A stretch of 64,000 bases of DNA from NCBI GenBank assembly GCA_022393335.1, contig JAJEKB010020276.1:428341-492340 (forward strand). Reading direction: 5' to 3'. This document shows, in pieces, positions 60,427 to 64,000 of this stretch. The notes under the pieces were generated by a model that made no database searches, was not told where the DNA came from, and saw nothing but the letters and a program-made list of their open reading frames with translations. A program made the translations under genes and the position numbers. The stretch comes from Macrotrachela quadricornifera (taxonomy: Eukaryota; Rotifera; Eurotatoria; Philodinida; Philodinidae). Numbering within the stretch: the first letter of the stretch is position 1; the number at the start of each line of letters is the position of its first letter.

Positions 60427-60461
60427 GTTGAATTAATGTAGAAAAGATACATTAATTCAAC
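60427..60461. repeat. Hairpin with perfect 14-bp stem
   Basis: GTTGAATTAATGTA and its exact inverse TACATTAATTCAAC flank a 7-nt loop. Confidence 0.8.
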
Positions 60462-60530
60462 GCTGAAAGAAAAGTAGTTAGAAGAAATGGACAATACTCA
60501 CCCTTACACCCTTGGGGAGAAATTTGGAGT

Positions 60531-60585
60531 GGAAATAAATATACTACTCTTTCTGTTCCAATATAACAGTAGTATATTTATTTCC
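60531..60585. repeat. Hairpin with perfect 18-bp stem and a 19-nt loop shared with the next hairpin
   Basis: GGAAATAAATATACTACT (60531-60548) is exactly inverted at 60568-60585. The loop reads CTTTCTGTTCCAATATAAC. The same loop sequence, inverted and with two small changes, sits in the next hairpin. Confidence 0.85.
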
Positions 60586-60621
60586 GAAAAACAGATATGT
60601 AAATGCTTAAATTTTAGATGT

Positions 60622-60769
60622 TTTTCATTCAATTGAATAATTTTCTTTCATATTCAATCTGTTATTGATTATCAATTAAATGACTGTTACACTTGGAACA
60701 GAAAGAGTCATTTAATGAATAATCAATAACAAATTGAATATGAAAGAAATTTACTCAATTGAATGAAAA
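60622..60769. repeat. Long hairpin, stem about 64 bp, loop shared in inverse with the previous hairpin
   Basis: TTTTCATTCAATTGA at 60622 is inverted at 60755-60769. Pairing continues with few gaps through TTTCTTTCATATTCAAT and GTTATTGATTAT to AAATGACT/AGTCATTT around a 20-nt loop GTTACACTTGGAACAGAAAG (60686-60705). Confidence 0.85.
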
Positions 60770-61445
60770 GCGAAAAAAATTTTTAAGGACCATATCCAAT
60801 CCTAACTAACTTATTGTTAAGAGAATTACTTAACTAATTGAAATAAATGATAAATTTCGGTCTCTTATATATGATATCATTTATTGACAAAGCGACTGAC
60901 TTTGTCGGTCATGTTCGTCACTAATTTTTATTCATATGCCATATATGAATGAAAAAAAAATGAACATAGCCCATATGTTTCTCATATGCTTAATTCCTTT
61001 CATATTGACGTCCGTATTGTATGATTTATACACATAAGTATAATATGCATTTTTCTCGATTAAGTGGTTTATAAATATTCAATGAATCAGTCATTTTTCA
61101 TTAAAACTAAATCAACATATGTTACGGGCAAAACTGGAATCTGGTCAAATTTTAAATTTGCCCGGGCAAAATTGGAATCCTAATTTTGACTGGAATATGT
61201 TTGGACAAAATTAGAATTCCAATTTCATCTAGGCAAAATTAGAATTAAATAAATTCAAAGTGATATATCATAAATTTGATTGATATTCAAATTAGAGAAA
61301 GAACAAAACATAAAAAACAGATAGGTAATTAGTCTGCTCTGTTCAAAGAACATGATAAGAGTGATAATCAGAACATTTTCGAGTCATCTAATTTTTCCGT
61401 TCGTCTACCTATATAGAGCGGTGCGCGTTAGATCATCATAAAAAA

Positions 61446-63399
61446 ATGACGAATTCTACTCCTACTACAATCGACATTCATATTAATAATACTGAAAAGA
61501 TATTCTATGAAGAACTAGACAAACATATTAATTCGTTAAGCGAAAAATTTCAAAAGAAAAGTATCATAAAACAAGATGTTTGTAATGATATACTTAAATG
61601 TTTATCTGTACCAAAGGGAAAGATATCTGAGTTGTATTCCCCTAAATTTATTTATTGGGTAAAACAGAATTTTATATTGATGAAAATTGCTGGGAATGAA
61701 ATTGGATATGGTATTAAGTCTAAAAAGCCGATTTGTATTTATGAAGCGTTTTACAATGTAATTAGTGAAGGACATGCTGTGGTTTCGCATGGAGATCGTA
61801 ATAAAACAATTTTTGAATTGAACAATCAGTATTCATGGATACCACGGTTTGCTATTGAAATATTCCTGAAACAATGCATTTCATGTCAGACAAGAAAACC
61901 AATAATACAACATGTTAATGCAACACCAATAATATCATTAGGAGTAATGACAAGATTGCAGATTGATTTGATTGACATGAGAACCAGACCTGACAGAGTA
62001 TCAGAAGAGGTTGTTTACAATTGGATTTTGAATTGTATTGACCACTTTAGTAAATTTTCATGGGTATTTCCTCTAAAAAATAAGGCTGTTGAAGAAGTTG
62101 CAATTAAATTATGCAATCTGTTTTTTTGTATTTGAACCACCTCGATTATTACATAGTGATAATTGGCGTGAATTTGTTGCCAGCGTTATATTCGAATTAA
62201 AAAAGCTTTTTCCAGATTTGCTTTTTGTGCGAGGTCGTCCACATCATCTACAAAGTCAAAGTTGTGTTGAAAGGGCAAATAGAGTTTTATGCGATGCTCT
62301 TGGGAAATAGTTATCCACTAACAATGCATCACATTGGTCGGAAGGGTTGTTACCTGTTGTATATGAGATAAATACCAGAGTATCTGATGTTACCAATACA
62401 TCTCTATATCACGTCATGTTTGGACAGCCACCACGTTCTGATTTTGAATTTTGGGAACGTGTTCAACAAAATGGAATTTGCGATGAAGAAAACTTACCAA
62501 CATCTGTTGCTGAATCAACTGATAGTGCAGCAACAAATTCAGAACATGAATTACTCAAGCCTCTAAACGATATTGAATGTGACGCTGTGAATATTGTTGA
62601 TAATTTACCTAATGACGTTGCTTCCAATCAGTTAGCTGATGCTTCACTTTCACAAACTAGACATGATCTCATTCGTAGAATTGCTACAGATAATTACTTA
62701 GCTACTGCGATCAAAAAGATGAATCTATATCAAGAGAGTTTTATATAATTAACAAAAAGATTCAACATTAACGATTGTGTTGGAATCGCAATTCATTCGG
62801 CAGATAGAACAAATACAGATCCTAAATATTTACCCTGTCTTATCATTCAAAAAATTGAAAAAGATGCCGGGGATGGCGTAGTGGCTCTATGCATCTGAGT
62901 TCAGAGATCAGAAGGTTCGATTCCTTCCCCCGGCACGTGGGTGTCGTTGAATAATGGTGTACGATATCGGAAGAGAAGGGGACCAATCACTTTTAAAAAT
63001 ATTGTTTTCTCTTTATCCTTTATCCTTTCTTCGTGATTGTTGTGTTTTCTTCTCTTCCTCTGTTTGTTATCGTCATCTTATTCTTCGACTCCGCAATTGT
63101 TTTACTTTCTATAAACACATGTACTGTTAGGACCACTAGGTCACAGTTTCTCGCATAATAAAAAAAAAAAAAAAAAAATTGAAAAAGATAATAATGTTCA
63201 ATACAAATTAGTTTGCCAATATGGCATATTACATCGGCGGGCCACTATTGGGACAAGGTGGGCAGTTGCCTCACCCAAAATTTTTACTTGTATAGATGCA
63301 GTTTGCTCATATTTATCTAGAGCTGATATAGACAATGGTTTTTTTTGCTGTTTTTTTGTTTCTTTTGAAATTCAACAAGGTCTTCACTGTTCAGAATAA
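61446..63399 (+). pseudogene. Integrase of the Ginger/KRBA2-like group, broken by stops, a frameshift and a SINE
   Basis: From ATG 61446 the frame reads an N-terminal helical part, an HHCC zinc-binding segment (H.VVSHGDRNKT...FLKQCISCQTRKP, about 112-154) and the start of an integrase core with LQIDLIDMR (first Asp) and LNCIDHFSKFSWVFPL. At about 62130 the frame shifts; it resumes with PRLLHSDNWREFV (second Asp) and SCVERANRVL (Glu), so the DDE set is traceable. Stops occur at 62308-62310 and 62746-62748. The C-terminal domain (FNINDCVGIAIHSADRTNTD) is interrupted at 62865 by a SINE and continues afterwards (YKLVCQYGILHRRAT) to a stop near 63397. It once moved the Ginger-like element; it is now inactive. 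Confidence 0.8.
62866..63172 (+). mobile_element. tRNA-derived SINE with poly(A) tail and 17-bp target duplication
   Basis: The first 70 bp form a degenerate tRNA: GCCGGGG and CCCCGGC pair as a 7-bp acceptor stem, box A reads TGGCGTAGTGG, and box B GGTTCGATTCC sits in a GAAGG/CCTTC T-arm. The anticodon arm is too short for a working tRNA. A unique pyrimidine-rich body follows, then A(18) ending at about 63178. The sequence AAAAAATTGAAAAAGAT is present before (62849-62865) and after (63173-63189), a clear LINE-type target duplication. The insertion interrupts the Ginger integrase in its C-terminal part, so it is younger than that copy. Confidence 0.88.
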
Positions 63400-64000
63400 T
63401 TTTTAACTACGAAAAGAAAGATTGGCTAAAGTCTTATGTTTTCAAGTACGCTGTTGTTTCATACCCATTCTTTGGATATTATGTTTATCTCTCGATTTCA
63501 AAATAAGAAAGAACAAGTTCTATAAAGATATATTACACTTGGAAAAGATAGCAAAATAAAACAAGTAACGCTCGTCTGAAGACTCGCTCAGCTCTTTCTC
63601 GTAGAAATCGTGTTTTGTAAATTACCGTCCAGCTATTCTCATTTAGAAAATTGTAAAAAATCGAAGTCAGATTTAAGTTCCTGGACATTAACGGCCGTCG
63701 ACCAAACTTCATAAAAAACAAATGCTTTTTGTTAAAAATTTGTTGTTTGTTTAAAAAATTGATCGTCAAAAATTTTTTATGCAACTGACTTCAGATTTGA
63801 ATTTCTCGTCCTTGATTACCCTTCGGTCAACCCTTATAAAAAAAATTTTTTTGTAAAAAAAGTGATCCTTTGTATAATGATATGGATAACCATAGGTCTT
63901 TTATTTAATATATTGATTAAATAGACTAAAATATAGTTGTTTTACTAGTTTTATATTAATAAATAAATAGAGAATGTATAAGTGAACTAGAGCTTTCGAC
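63400..64000. other. Right-edge flank, nothing recognised
   Basis: No inverted partner of the Ginger left end and no coding-like frame. Confidence 0.4.

Larger units (their letters stand above)
60247..61119. other. Hairpin-rich intergenic region
   Basis: Apart from the three hairpins listed separately, short palindromes occur at about 60890 (ACAAAG/CTTTGT) and 60930-60950 (TTCATATG/CATATATGAA). No gene seen. Confidence 0.5.
61120..63399 (+). mobile_element. Ginger-like DNA transposon, left end and body
   Basis: The left end TGTTACGGGCAAAACTGG (61120) has the TGTNACGGGC form of Ginger1-type termini. It is followed by four copies of a GGGCAAAATTGGAATCC-like unit (61125-61250), a subterminal repeat array. 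The body encodes an integrase-like protein. No matching inverted right end was found before 64000, so it is lost or lies beyond the window. The end coordinate given is that of the coding relic. Confidence 0.6.

Noticed and set aside
62866..62936. tRNA gene
   Set aside because: Acceptor stem, box A and box B are present, but the anticodon arm is too short. A non-tRNA body, poly(A) and target duplication follow, so it is the head of a SINE.
63400..64000. Right terminus of the Ginger-like element
   Set aside because: No inverted TGTNACGGGC or GGGCAAAATTGG units found.

Overview
The window looks like nuclear DNA of a bdelloid rotifer, most likely a Rotaria-type species. It is very AT-rich and gene-sparse. 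Most genes that can be spliced by eye have several short GT-AG introns of about 45-75 bp. The gene families (R-S-E and PARP-like ADP-ribosyltransferases, NHL propellers, divergent rhodopsin-like receptors, caspase-fold proteases) are ones I associate with bdelloid genomes. The species is an inference; no marker gene is present.

Layout. The left 14 kb carries an edge-truncated acidic protein (-), a papain-family protein that has lost its catalytic cysteine (-, 8 exons), a single-exon 7TM receptor (-), a propeller-like protein (-) and an arginine-type ADP-ribosyltransferase (-). From 13.8 to 21.8 kb lies a transposon graveyard: palindromes, a probable solo LTR, a foldback element nested inside another palindrome, a mariner relic, a 1.26-kb foldback hAT element with an 8-bp target duplication, and a piggyBac-type element. 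A further piggyBac-type element sits at 11.4-12.0 kb. From 21.8 to 26.3 kb I see no gene.

The central part (26-42 kb) holds a small HAD phosphatase-like gene (+), a frameshifted Cys-rich gene (+), exons of a membrane protein (-), an intact four-exon glyoxylate/hydroxypyruvate reductase (-), a single-pass membrane protein (+) and a ubiquitin-like/PARP-fold fusion (-). The right part (44-64 kb) holds a decayed caspase paralogue followed by an intact caspase-fold gene (+), a beta-1,4-galactosyltransferase pseudogene cut by an element (-), two near-identical-length TA-flanked elements, a FLYWCH/MULE transposon carrying an inserted hAT element, an NHL-repeat gene (+), a cluster of hairpins, and a Ginger-like integrase gene broken by mutations and by a tRNA-derived SINE.

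The genes do not form a pathway. Recurrent themes are ADP-ribosylation (two unrelated ART folds), protease-fold proteins (one dead, one intact, one decayed) and layered transposon insertions whose order can be read from target duplications. The most unusual items are the cysteine-less cathepsin, the Ub-like/PARP fusion, and two hairpins with unrelated stems but nearly the same loop.
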